Assembly: GCA_019930625.1 (NCBI GenBank)
Contig: CP082844.1
Location: 1,922,001 to 1,986,000, forward strand
Source: Nocardia asteroides
Lineage (GTDB): Bacteria; Actinomycetota; Actinomycetes; Mycobacteriales; Mycobacteriaceae
Direction of reading: 5' to 3'
DNA length: 64,000 bases
Positions 56,312 through 64,000 of this stretch are shown piece by piece; position 1 is the first letter of the stretch, and each line of letters opens with the position of its first letter. The position numbers and the translations under genes are program-made. The notes under the pieces are model-generated. The model was given only the letters and a program-made list of their open reading frames with translations, did no database searches and was not told the origin of the DNA.

Positions 56312-58008
56312 TAGCCGCTCGATCGCCCGCGTGCGTGCTCGATGAGCAATCGGTGCAGCACTTTCGCCGGTGCGCACGCATTGTCGCCACGTAATTCGAC
56401 CTCGGTGAACGCTTCCACCACCGCCGTCAGCGGATCGAAAAGGCCGTCTGGGAAGCAGGCCCGGATCAATTGGGCGCGCCACTGGCGGTACCCGCGCACG
56501 ACCTCCGCCAAAGTGTCGCCGCGGTCCCACGGACCGCTGATGCGCCGGTACTCCATGACCAACGACCGGTGCGCCGACTGCCGGACATGGGGACCAGCGC
56601 CCGCTTCGAGTATCCGGCCGAGATCGCGCACGACGGTCGCATACATCGGCCGATCCTCGGACCCGGCCACACGCTCGCCCGACCGAATTGCGGCGCCGAC
56701 CTTCTCGGCCAGCAGCACGGGACTGGCCGCTGCCACGCGGTCGAGCAGGATCCATCCGCCGGGGACCGGCTCTTCCCCCTCAACGATCTCGCGATCCCAG
56801 ACCACGCGGGACACGGCGCTATCCGGCAGATCGGTGATCTCGATTCCGGCCGGCTGGACGAACGGGTATTTGCCGAGGATGGTGTCGACGGCAGCCGCGA
56901 TCTCCTCGACCGTGGGCTTCGCTACGCCGGAGGTACCGAATCCGGCGATCCGCAGCTTACGGCGGGCCGCGAGCGCGTCGGCGGCGGCCACGGCATCGGG
57001 GTCGGTCCGCACGCGGGAGCGCTTCGCTCGCGTCGAGGTCGGCTTCGGCTTGCGCTGTTTGCCTTCCTTGCCGGATTTCGCCGGTCTCGCCGCGTCGGAC
57101 TGGGGACCCCGGCGGTGCGGAGGGGGGACCTGGCCGGGTGTGGAGCCGCCGCGCGACCACGGCGTGCCGGGGGTGTTTCGCAGCCAAGGTGAATCGGCGG
57201 GTGGCCGCGACCATCGGTTCTCCGGCGGGCGGCGCACGGCTGCCTGGTCGGGTGCCCCTGGTTTGGGGGTCGCTGTCGCGGCGGGTGGGTTGGCCGGGGG
57301 TGGCGTCGCGGCAGGACGTGCGGCAGCAGGAGGTGCGGAAGCGGTGGGTGCCGTCGGTGTCCGGGCGCTCGGGGCGGGGTTCGGAGCGCTCTGCGTCGGC
57401 CGGTCGGGGAACGATGGTGTGGGTGTGGAGTTGGAAGACGGTTGCTGGTCGGGACTGTTGTTCGGGCCGTACTCGCCGGGGTACGGCTGCTCCGGCATCA
57501 CCGGGTTGCTGCCCGGCTGAGAACCGGACTGGTTCGATGTCTGGACGGCGTCGGGGTCGGGAGTCCGGCCGGGTGCGGCGGTGCGGGGGGCGGAATCCTG
57601 GCCGATGACATCCGGCGCGACGACGGGCTGGGTCGCCGGGCTCTGCCACAGCGGTTGGTCATAGGAGGGGCTGATAACCGGGACGGAGGAGAACGGGTCC
57701 TGCTCGCGGAGTTGCGAGCCGAAGTTCTGGTCCTGATCCTGCAGGTTGTGGCCGGCGTCCGCGACGCTGCTGCTCATTCCGCGCAGATTGTGGACCAGGT
57801 TCTCGAATCCGGTGATTCCCTTCTCGGCCGCGGGTTCGTAGCTGTCACCGAAGACCCGGCCCGGCTCGTCCTGGCCCCAGCACTTGCCCTCGCTCGCCAG
57901 TCTTTCCTTCAGGCGCGCGAGTTCCTGCTGTGCCGTTTCGGCGATGGCGGCGAGTTCCGGGGTCAGGGCTCGCAGCAGGTCCGCATCCACCCGCAACGAT
58001 TGAGCCAT
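56311..58008 (-). CDS. WXG100-type protein with Pro-rich middle and C-terminal domain; partner of the giant protein
   Basis: 565 residues. The first 110 are helical with CWGQDEPGRVFGD (WxG-type turn at residue 44), as in WXG100 proteins that form helical hairpins for ESX export. A Pro/Ser/Thr-rich middle (about 115-330) contains SPWLRNTPGTPWSRGG, a TPW motif also found in linkers of the giant protein. The C-terminal 220 residues (from about GFGTSGVAKPTVEEIAAAVD to the end) form a compact unrecognised domain with SLVMEYRRISGPWDRGDTL. The ATG has an AGGG-rich upstream region. The TAG stop overlaps the giant GTG by one base, so the two are almost surely co-translated. A chaperone or co-secreted role is inferred. 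Confidence 0.8.
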   Translation of the reverse strand: MAQSLRVDADLLRALTPELAAIAETAQQELARLKERLASEGKCWGQDEPGRVFGDSYEPAAEKGITGFENLVHNLRGMSSSVADAGHNLQDQDQNFGSQLREQDPFSSVPVISPSYDQPLWQSPATQPVVAPDVIGQDSAPRTAAPGRTPDPDAVQTSNQSGSQPGSNPVMPEQPYPGEYGPNNSPDQQPSSNSTPTPSFPDRPTQSAPNPAPSARTPTAPTASAPPAAARPAATPPPANPPAATATPKPGAPDQAAVRRPPENRWSRPPADSPWLRNTPGTPWSRGGSTPGQVPPPHRRGPQSDAARPAKSGKEGKQRKPKPTSTRAKRSRVRTDPDAVAAADALAARRKLRIAGFGTSGVAKPTVEEIAAAVDTILGKYPFVQPAGIEITDLPDSAVSRVVWDREIVEGEEPVPGGWILLDRVAAASPVLLAEKVGAAIRSGERVAGSEDRPMYATVVRDLGRILEAGAGPHVRQSAHRSLVMEYRRISGPWDRGDTLAEVVRGYRQWRAQLIRACFPDGLFDPLTAVVEAFTEVELRGDNACAPAKVLHRLLIEHARGRSSG

Positions 58009-58133
58009 ACCGCGGCAAACCCTTCACCCTGCGTCAACGACACCGAGAGAAGACATTGTCCTATTGGAACTTTTTTGGCGGCGCGCTACCTCTTCCCTCA
58101 TGTGGGAATGACTCGACCGGGGTCGGCAAGCCA

Positions 58134-58742
58134 CTACTTCTGGGGTGAACTCAGCTGGGGTTCATGCAGGTCGAAGTAGGTGGCGTCGCCCATCAGCGCG
58201 TTCTCCTCCTCGAACAGCGACCGCAGATCGTCCGGTATCTCCATCTTCTCGTGTTCGCGGGCTTCGGCTTCGGAGGTGAAGTACACCGTCTCGACGAATC
58301 CGTCGTCGCCGAAGGTGGCCAGCGTGCCGCCGAGAATCTCCGGGCGTACTTCGTGCACCCGATCGCCCGACTGCGCCAAGATCTCGCGCATCCGGCGCGC
58401 GTCACGCGTGTGACCCTCGATGACCTGCACGAATCCGGCGCGGTCCGAGCCGCCGCCCATCCACTGCGTGACATCGGCGCAATCCATGAAGGTGACCGGG
58501 CCGTCGAAGCATTGCTTGGTCTCCTCCCACCAAGCGCCCTGTTCGGGACGCTCGCTGTTGCGGCGGGCGGCCTCCGCGGATTCGAATCGGGCCAGCGCGA
58601 TGAAGGTGCCGTCGTCGCACAGTCCGCTCGTCGTGCCGAGATAGCCGACGGCTCCCGGCTGCAGTTCCTCGTTCCACCGATCCATGCATCGGCGCAGGCG
58701 GGCGGGGTCGGCGGTTTTTCCTTGAATGACTTGGATGAACAT
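58134..58742 (-). CDS. Tandem ABM-like (ferredoxin-fold) protein
   Basis: 202 residues made of two related halves, each starting with an IQVIQGKT/VQVIEGHT strand and a DPARLRR/DARRMRE helix. This is the antibiotic-biosynthesis-monooxygenase-like dimeric ferredoxin fold in tandem. The first half includes FIALARFESAEAARRNSERP, the usual heme-less ABM pattern. Start chosen at MFIQVIQG because it has AGGAGG at ideal spacing; a longer frame to 59375 is shadow sequence. No cofactor residues can be assigned. The gene precedes the WXG100 gene on the same strand with 125 bases between. Confidence 0.8.
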   Translation of the reverse strand: MFIQVIQGKTADPARLRRCMDRWNEELQPGAVGYLGTTSGLCDDGTFIALARFESAEAARRNSERPEQGAWWEETKQCFDGPVTFMDCADVTQWMGGGSDRAGFVQVIEGHTRDARRMREILAQSGDRVHEVRPEILGGTLATFGDDGFVETVYFTSEAEAREHEKMEIPDDLRSLFEEENALMGDATYFDLHEPQLSSPQK

Positions 58743-59029
58743 CGGTTCCTCCTGGGGCGGAGTGACCACTCCGCGGTGTCGCCGGCCCGTCACATCGTGG
58801 TCCACCGAGGGGCGGGACACCGCACGGCCCGCGATTGCGGCCGGCGCACAGTCAATCGTTCGCCGCTCGGTGGCCGCACGCAAGTGCCGGACGCCGGTGC
58901 ACCGATGAGGCATCGGCCCAGCGGAGAATCGGGCGACGCGCCCGCCGAAGTCGTGCGGCAAGCAGGACGAATCGGGGCGGAAGCGGCGGCCTGGCCGCTC
59001 GCATTTCCGGCGGTTCTCCACCAGGCCGC

Positions 59030-59362
59030 TCAGGCGGCGGAAAGAGGCGTTTCGGCGCAGCGGGCTGCCGCGTTGTCGCGTTCGGCGATGCGGGCGTACA
59101 GCCGGATCAGCACCTCGCGCAGGGTGAGGCCCAGCTCGGCGGCGTGAATGGCGGCCACTTCGAGGGCGAGGTCGCTGGTGAGCGTGCGGGGATCGCTGAG
59201 CATTTCGTCCAGGACCATGCCGCTGACTGCCTGTGCGCGAGTCCAACCTACGGTGGGCAGCCAGCTCAGTTCCCAGACTTCGCCGGAGGAAAAGGAAAGC
59301 AGCCGCGCGCTTTCCGGGGTGATGTCGCTGGTGATGATCGAATCGGTGATGTCGAGTGCCAT
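59030..59362 (-). CDS. Small conserved-type hypothetical protein
   Basis: 110 residues. The middle block GEVWELSWLPTVGWTRAQAV followed by SGMVLDEM resembles small proteins common in Nocardia and Mycobacterium that carry a W-E-V-S-W-L-P pattern (recalled, function unknown). The C-terminal half is one or two amphipathic helices. No membrane segment. The start has only a weak GAGAG upstream. Roughly 290 bases separate it from the ABM-like gene, with no gene or repeat seen in that gap. Confidence 0.6.
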   Translation of the reverse strand: MALDITDSIITSDITPESARLLSFSSGEVWELSWLPTVGWTRAQAVSGMVLDEMLSDPRTLTSDLALEVAAIHAAELGLTLREVLIRLYARIAERDNAAARCAETPLSAA

Positions 59363-60009
59363 GATCCGCTCTCATTCACTCTGTTCCGGGATGACGCGGA
59401 CCCGCCGCTCGTCACGGGGACGGTGGCCGTGCTCGGCCACGGCCCGAACGCGGCGGAATCGTCCGTGCCTGAATTGCTCGGGCCCGAGGGTCTCGGGCAG
59501 ATCGGCGCGAGCGGCGGAAGTCGGTCGATCACGCCTGGCCGCAGGTGCGGCCCGGCCCGCGCCATATCGAGGTATCCGTGTCCGGCACCTCCTAGAGCTA
59601 TCGGGCCACCGAGGTCGGCGAATGTAGGTGGAACACGTTGCGCCGAAATCGAATTGCGGTGGCTTTGACACAAGGCTAGGTAAGGACACCTCGTGCTGTC
59701 AATGAAGCTTCAACGCTTTATGAAGATACTTCTTAAGCGTCAGAGTTCGAGAATGGTCATATGGCTCAACAGATGTCACGATCTGTGGTTTCTCATCACT
59801 GGGCGGACCTTGTGAAGCGGAAATTCGAGCTTGTGTGGCAGTCTGGCTTCACTCGGCTTCGGGTCGCTGCTCGTGCGGTCGAATCTCTTGTTGACAACGA
59901 AATTCGGCGAAAGCGTTTCATCCGACGCCGCTTGACACTTGATGATTAGAATGTCGCAACGTGACACTGCGTGAGCATGCGTACGCAAGGTGCAGGATGG
60001 AGGCTCGGT
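59363..60009. other. Divergent intergenic region
   Basis: Spacer between the small minus-strand gene and the plus-strand XRE operon. The right half (59690-59960) is markedly richer in A and T than the rest of the window, as promoter DNA often is. It has a palindrome, a dyad and a GTTGACAAC palindrome at 59890-59898. A TTGACA at 59932-59937 has no -10 box at the right distance. A short 62-codon frame at 59761-59949 was judged non-coding. Confidence 0.5.
59704..59740. promoter_or_regulatory. Palindrome and dyad, possible operator
   Basis: GAAGCTTC (59704-59711) is a perfect 8-base palindrome. Next to it ACGCTT (59713-59718) and AAGCGT (59735-59740) form a dyad with inner GAAG/CTTC arms. This may be a binding site for the XRE regulator encoded 270 bases downstream; that link is inference. 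Confidence 0.35.
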
Positions 60010-61059
60010 ATGGCTGGCTCCGGCTCCCATGAGCAGGTCGGCAACTTGGTTCGCAGGCTACGACTGGAACGCGGCTACACCCAGGCGACGCTCGCCACCA
60101 GGGCGGGCTGCTCTCGCAGTCTCATTCAGCAGATCGAGAACGGCAGCCGGATTCCGCCGCTCGCACTGCGGGAACGTCTGAGCCTCGCCCTCGGCGCGGA
60201 ATTGCCCACCGACGGCAGCGCCGATCCCGCGACCGATCCGACCAGTAGCGCCTACTACGACCTGCGAATGCGATTCAACGTGCTGCTGGGCAAAGATCCC
60301 GAATTGGTGGAGCGGGCGCTGGGTATAGCGCAGAGCCTGATCGACGCGTCCGGGGCGCGAGAGGAGATCGAGCCGCTGCGATCGATCGCCGATCGGCAGT
60401 TGGAACGCGCCGAAGAGATTCTCGCGCAGATTCCCTCACGCAGTGCCACGGTGTGGGAGTGGAACACCGTCATCGACTGGCTGACGATCCTCGAGCAGGC
60501 CACCACGTCGGTTCGTGCGATCCATACCGCGGACTTGGGCACGATCGGCGGGGACGTCGGCGACGACTATCACGCGGCGATCCTGCGCCTGGCCGACAAG
60601 GCTCATCCGCCGAAAATCGATGTGCGACGGATGTACGTGCTCGACGACATCTCCGATGTGTGGCCCTATGACGACAAGTTGTGGAAACAGGCGCGCTCGG
60701 GCGTGGAAAGCGTGCTGGTCAAGCGCGAGTACGCGCGCAACGCGCAGAGCATGCTGGTGGTCGACGACCGCTACGTCGCGGTGGGCGAGTACGACTACTC
60801 GCGCCAAGCTCGGGTGGCGACGCGCTTCTCCGCGCTGAAGCACGACGTCGCGTTCGCGGTCCGGCGGTTCGAGAAACTCTATGACCTCCGACGCGCCGGA
60901 TCGGCCGTCGTGGTCGACCAGATCGTCGCGCAGCCGCCCTTGGCGGAGTTCGACCGGCTCTCCGACGGGGACTGCCGCACCCGGTTTCGCGCCGCGCTGC
61001 AAGACAAATGGAACACCGTGCCCGCACCGGGAGACTATTCAGAAGGCGAGGTTCCGTGA
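60010..61059 (+). CDS. XRE-family transcriptional regulator with C-terminal sensor-like domain
   Basis: 349 residues. The N-terminal HTH_3 domain (about 10-65) reads VGNLVRRLRLERGYTQATLA and RSLIQQIENGSRIP. The rest includes SATVWEWNTVIDWLTILEQA and SMLVVDDRYVAVGEYDYSRQ, the latter reminiscent of the PLD-like domain of some actinobacterial regulators. The ATG at MAGSGSHEQ was chosen over one 39 bases upstream because GGAGG lies 7 bases before it. The stop overlaps the aminotransferase start (GTGA), so it is co-transcribed with the metabolic genes it probably controls. Confidence 0.85.
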   Translation: MAGSGSHEQVGNLVRRLRLERGYTQATLATRAGCSRSLIQQIENGSRIPPLALRERLSLALGAELPTDGSADPATDPTSSAYYDLRMRFNVLLGKDPELVERALGIAQSLIDASGAREEIEPLRSIADRQLERAEEILAQIPSRSATVWEWNTVIDWLTILEQATTSVRAIHTADLGTIGGDVGDDYHAAILRLADKAHPPKIDVRRMYVLDDISDVWPYDDKLWKQARSGVESVLVKREYARNAQSMLVVDDRYVAVGEYDYSRQARVATRFSALKHDVAFAVRRFEKLYDLRRAGSAVVVDQIVAQPPLAEFDRLSDGDCRTRFRAALQDKWNTVPAPGDYSEGEVP

Positions 61060-62495
61060 CTCAGAGCCAGGTGCTCACCGATCCGCTCGCCGACCTGGCG
61101 ACGCTGACCAATCGTTCCGAGGCCAGGAAACGGGAAGTGCGCGGGCGGATTTCGCGGGACGCGTGGTTCGCGGGCACCGGCGGCCGCCGCTATTCCGGCG
61201 TCATCGACGCCTACCACGGCGAAACGGGCCGGGCGCCGGACGCGCACGCCGTCGCGGCGCTGGATCGAGCGTGGCGGGAGAGCCTGCACATCGCGCCGTC
61301 GGCGGAGTATCTCGACGGCAGGCTGTACGACAAACGACAGCCGCTGATCCTGCGCGAGCTGGCGGCCCGCAGGCTGTTCGACCGGCTGTCGCACCCGGTG
61401 GAAGGTGTGCCCGGCGTCCGGGTGCGCGCCGAAGAGGTGATCGTCTGCCCGTACTCGAGCACGATGCTCCTGGAGGAGGCCGTGGCCACCCTGGCCAGGC
61501 CCGGCGGGGTCATCGTGTGCCCGGAGGGGTTCTACAAGAGCTCCAGCATTCACGTGGAGAAATCCGGCTTGCGGATCGTGTCGTGCCCGGTAGCCCCGGA
61601 CGACGCGTTCAAGATCGATCCCGCCCGGCTGGCCCGCTGCCTCGACGAGCTGCGTGCCACAGGCGAACTGTGCGGCGTGCTGCTCACGCTGCCGGGCAAT
61701 CCGGTGGTCGCGGACTACACCGCGGCCGAGCTGGCGCAGATCGGACGGGTGCTGCTCGACTGCGGCGCTCCGGTCATCTGCGACATGGCTTTCGACCGGC
61801 TGGTGGCCTCGCACATCCCGATCGCCGCGTTGCACGTGGAGACCGAGCAGGGCATCCGGCGACTGTATGACGTCATGCTGACCATCACGGGAAACTCGAA
61901 GGGCTACAACGCCTTCGGTCCCTGCAAGATGGGTGCGGCGTGCACCGGCGATATCGCGTGGCTGGAGCGTATCCGCAAACGGCTCACCATCTCGTTCCAG
62001 CGCGAGACCACCCATCTGGCGCGTGCGATCCTCGAGCACACTCCCGAGGATTACTTCGACCGAAATCACATGCTGATGCGGGCGCAGATCGACCGGGCTC
62101 GCGGTCACATCGCCGCGATCAACAACCGGTTCGGGGCCGATGTGCTGCGACCGCTGGGCAACCCGGAAGGGATGTTCGTCTCGCTGGTGTTCGATCGCAT
62201 TCTGCTCGACCGGGCGGGCGTGCACACGAGTGCGCAGGTGGAGGACATGGTGCTCGCCGTGGCCGGTGTCGACAGCGTCGCGCTGGACCGGACCGGCTCG
62301 CTGCGTCCCGGCGTCCGGTTGAACGTCCTCGCTCCGCGCAAAGCGCCCCGCCACGAATCGCCCGCTCTGATCGAGGAACTCTTCGACCGGCTCGAGCAAC
62401 TGATCCGCGATATCGCAGGCGGACTCACCTATCGCGAAGCGCTGGCCGATCGCGGCCTGACCGCCCTCGTGGCGGAATCCGGGGCCACGCGGTGA
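61056..62495 (+). CDS. PLP-dependent aminotransferase, class I/II
   Basis: 479 residues from a GTG overlapping the regulator stop, with GAAGGCGAGG just upstream. Fold-type I features: Tyr/Ser-rich cofactor site PYSSTMLLEEAVATLA, LTLPGNPVVADYTAAE, the Asp of ICDMAFDRLVAS and the PLP Lys in GNSKGYNAFGPCKMG (Lys 282). The N-terminal 100 residues are longer than in common aspartate-type enzymes. The substrate is unknown. The stop overlaps the next gene (GTGA). The dehydrogenase next to it suggests joint handling of an amino or keto acid. Confidence 0.88.
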   Translation: MTQSQVLTDPLADLATLTNRSEARKREVRGRISRDAWFAGTGGRRYSGVIDAYHGETGRAPDAHAVAALDRAWRESLHIAPSAEYLDGRLYDKRQPLILRELAARRLFDRLSHPVEGVPGVRVRAEEVIVCPYSSTMLLEEAVATLARPGGVIVCPEGFYKSSSIHVEKSGLRIVSCPVAPDDAFKIDPARLARCLDELRATGELCGVLLTLPGNPVVADYTAAELAQIGRVLLDCGAPVICDMAFDRLVASHIPIAALHVETEQGIRRLYDVMLTITGNSKGYNAFGPCKMGAACTGDIAWLERIRKRLTISFQRETTHLARAILEHTPEDYFDRNHMLMRAQIDRARGHIAAINNRFGADVLRPLGNPEGMFVSLVFDRILLDRAGVHTSAQVEDMVLAVAGVDSVALDRTGSLRPGVRLNVLAPRKAPRHESPALIEELFDRLEQLIRDIAGGLTYREALADRGLTALVAESGATR

Positions 62496-63463
62496 TCGTC
62501 GGGGTGCTGCGTGAGACGGCTCCCCGGGAGACCCGCGTGGCGCTCACACCGGAGGGCGTGCGCACACTTTCGACGGCGGGACTCCGAGTCGTCGTGGAGG
62601 CGGGCGCGGGGCAGGGTGCGGGGTTCGCCGACGCGGCCTACCGCGCGTCCGGGGCGGTCGTCGCGGATCGCGCCACGGTATTCGAGCGCGCGGGCATCGT
62701 GGTGTGGGTGAAACCCCCAGCGTACGAATTGGACTCGTTGCCGCTGCGCGCGGGGACGACGCTGGTGGGCTTCCAGGATCCGCACTACCGCCGCCACGAG
62801 ATCGATCGGTTGCGCGCCCGCGGTATCGAGTCGGTCGCCTTCGACCGGGTGCCGCGCGACGAGACGACCACCGAGATCGACGCGCTGACCACCATGAGCC
62901 GGATCGCGGGCGGGGTGGGTTACGCCGAAGGCAGGCGATTGCTCTCCCCGTCGCGGCGCACCGGCCCGGTCCGGGCTCTCGTGCTGGGGTGCGGGGCGGC
63001 CGGGCTCGCCGCGATCGCGGCCGCGCGCACGTTCGATGACGAGAAACCGACGGCGGTCGGTAATCGCCTCGCGCAGCGGGACGCCGCGTTCGAGGCGGGC
63101 GCCGGGCGTTTCGTGCCGAACCGGGACGACAACGCGGCACTGCTGGAATCGCTCGCCACGACGACGCCCGACCTCGTCGTCTGCACCGCCGTGCACCGTG
63201 GCTCCCCGGCCCCCCGTCTGCTCGACCAAAAGGCTTTGGAACTGCTCGGCCCGGGGGCCGTGGTCGTGGACCTCGTGGCCAAGGCGGGCGGCAACTGCGT
63301 CGCGACCGTCGCGGACCGGACCGCCACCCTGCCCAACGGCGTCGTCGTCACGCATCGCTCCAACTATCCGGCCAGCCGTCCGGAGCCGGCCAGCCATGCC
63401 TACGGTGCGGCGGCGGCCGCCATGGTGCTGCGGATCGCCCGGGGAACGGCGGATGTCCCTTGA
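62492..63463 (+). CDS. Alanine dehydrogenase / transhydrogenase alpha (PNT)-like protein
   Basis: 323 residues from a GTG. The N-terminal part GVLRETAPRETRVALTPEGV and VVVEAGAGQGAGF are the alanine dehydrogenase/PNT N-terminal signature. The C-terminal Rossmann part has LVLGCGAAGLAAIAAARTF (GxGxxG) and VVVDLVAKAGGNCVATVADR. It is shorter than AlaDH (about 370), closer to the soluble PntAA part. No PntB or membrane genes follow, so it is more likely an NAD(P)-dependent amino acid dehydrogenase or lysine/saccharopine-type enzyme than a transhydrogenase. Confidence 0.82.
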   Translation: MIVGVLRETAPRETRVALTPEGVRTLSTAGLRVVVEAGAGQGAGFADAAYRASGAVVADRATVFERAGIVVWVKPPAYELDSLPLRAGTTLVGFQDPHYRRHEIDRLRARGIESVAFDRVPRDETTTEIDALTTMSRIAGGVGYAEGRRLLSPSRRTGPVRALVLGCGAAGLAAIAAARTFDDEKPTAVGNRLAQRDAAFEAGAGRFVPNRDDNAALLESLATTTPDLVVCTAVHRGSPAPRLLDQKALELLGPGAVVVDLVAKAGGNCVATVADRTATLPNGVVVTHRSNYPASRPEPASHAYGAAAAAMVLRIARGTADVP

Positions 63464-63472
63464 CGCTGGATG

Positions 63473-63484
63473 AGAACGTGTTCT
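63473..63484. promoter_or_regulatory. Inverted repeat resembling a KstR-type operator
   Basis: AGAAC-GT-GTTCT, a perfect 5-2-5 dyad 10 bases before the SDR start. It resembles the TNNAACNNGTTNNA consensus of the TetR regulator KstR (cholesterol catabolism), differing at the first T. Position close to the start fits a repressor site. Confidence 0.4.
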
Positions 63485-63494
63485 AATTTTTGGC

Positions 63495-64000
63495 ATGCGC
63501 AGATTTGACGGCCGCCGCGTGGTGGTGACGGGAGCTGGATCCGGCATCGGTCAGGGCATCGCCCTGCGGCTGCTGGACGAAGGGGCGCAACTGGTCGCCG
63601 CCGACATCGACGCGGCGGGCCTGGCGGCCACCGCGGAAAAGGCGGGCGACGGCGCCGAACGACTGCGAACGGTCGAGGTCGATACGTCCGATCCGGCTTC
63701 GGTGCGCACCGCGACCGCGGCGGCGCTCGACTTCCTCGGCGGACTGGACGTGCTGGTCAACGCGGCGGGCATCCTGCGCCCCGCGCGCACCCACGAGATG
63801 CCGCTCGAGGTGTGGGACCAGGTGATCAGGGTGAATCTCACCGGTACGTTCCTGATGACCCAGGCCGCGCTGCCCGCCCTGCTGGACACCGGCCGTGGCG
63901 TGGTGGTCAACATCTCCTCGACGGCGGCCTTCAGCGCGGCCCCCTACCTCGCCTCCTACGCGGCGTCCAAGGGCGGCGTGACGGCCTTCACCCACGCCAT
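63495..64000 (+). CDS. Short-chain dehydrogenase/reductase (N-terminal part)
   Basis: 168 codons to the window edge. The cofactor loop VVVTGAGSGIGQGIA, the NAAGILRP motif, the catalytic Ser in VVNISSTAAF and YAASKGG (Tyr and Lys) are all present, so this is a classical SDR. The Asp after the second strand (AADID) favours NAD over NADP. The KstR-like dyad upstream hints at sterol or fatty acid metabolism. The C-terminus, with substrate specificity, is outside the window. Confidence 0.9.
   Translation, partial: MRRFDGRRVVVTGAGSGIGQGIALRLLDEGAQLVAADIDAAGLAATAEKAGDGAERLRTVEVDTSDPASVRTATAAALDFLGGLDVLVNAAGILRPARTHEMPLEVWDQVIRVNLTGTFLMTQAALPALLDTGRGVVVNISSTAAFSAAPYLASYAASKGGVTAFTHA

Noticed and set aside
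14182..56255. Many long plus-strand frames opposite the giant gene (for example 16.5-18.4 kb, 34.9-35.8 kb, 46.9-48.7 kb)
   Set aside because: They are Arg/Gly/Pro-rich shadow frames of high-GC coding DNA, without family motifs, and overlap recognised minus-strand domains.
14132..56311. Giant frame as an artefact of joining several genes
   Set aside because: Module joints are in frame with conserved linkers, no internal stop occurs, and no ribosome-binding site plus start was noticed at module borders; still, only long reads and proteomics can settle it.
56312..56755. In-frame extension of the giant gene upstream of the GTG at 56311
   Set aside because: The extension is Arg/Gly-rich, lies antiparallel in frame to the coding sequence of the WXG100 gene and would remove the clean TAGTG overlap.
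58743..59375. N-terminal extension of the ABM-like gene
   Set aside because: Arg/His-rich shadow sequence; an AGGAGG site and a family-typical start occur at 58742.
59761..59949. 62-codon frame in the divergent intergenic region
   Set aside because: No ribosome-binding site, no family pattern and A/T-rich promoter-like DNA.

Overview
The window is high-GC actinobacterial chromosome, most likely Nocardia or a close relative. On the left it carries the gene order trpG - (pknB, pknA, pbpA, rodA, pstP, fhaB, fhaA; all minus strand) - tRNA-Leu that mycolic-acid actinomycetes keep near their replication origin. The genes of that block overlap by 1-4 bases, as a translationally coupled operon would. 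No family search was possible here, so all assignments rest on motifs read by eye.

Layout. 1-895 (+): end of an anthranilate-synthase-type glutamine amidotransferase and a RibD C-terminal reductase. 1080-1499 (-): a two-CBS-domain protein. 1607-11570 (-): the cell-wall growth and Ser/Thr phosphorylation operon. 11796-11878 (+): tRNA-Leu(CAG) and a terminator. 11985-13972 (-): a SnoaL-like protein and a possible immunity protein. 14132-56311 (-): one uninterrupted reading frame of 42,180 bases (14,059 residues from the chosen GTG). 56311-58008 (-): a WXG100-type protein whose TAG stop overlaps that GTG by one base. 58134-59362 (-): a tandem ABM-like protein and a small conserved-looking protein. 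60010-63463 (+): an XRE regulator, an aminotransferase and an alanine dehydrogenase/PNT-like protein joined by GTGA overlaps. 63495-64000 (+): the start of a short-chain dehydrogenase.

The giant gene is the notable object. It starts like CpnT-type type VII secretion (ESX) polymorphic toxins and ends in an aminoglycoside-phosphotransferase-like kinase. Between these ends lie more than thirty recognisable or duplicated modules. They are a SecA-like helicase core; two XRE plus sigma-70 modules; tandem RsbW-like HATPase domains; three PP2C phosphatase domains (one degenerate); three HTH arrays (LuxR or GntR type); a zinc anti-sigma-like Cys/His motif; two Tox-PL papain-fold domains; another Cys/His/Asp papain-like domain; a caspase-like His/Cys domain; an intact and a decayed phosphopantetheinyl transferase; an amidase; an alpha/beta hydrolase; a DUF1023-like pseudo-hydrolase; and several duplicated domains of unknown function. 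At least six families of short linker repeats separate the modules, and some are still alike at DNA level.

Interpretation (inference): the WXG100 gene and the giant gene form a two-gene secreted-effector operon. The giant protein looks like a mosaic assembled by repeated capture and recombination of modules. It is unusually rich in parts that control transcription (sigma, anti-sigma, PP2C, HTH) rather than in nucleases or pore formers. It may be a polyprotein cut at the repeated linkers by its own protease-like domains, or a reservoir of modules of which only some act. No ESX secretion core genes are present in the window, so any export would depend on genes elsewhere.
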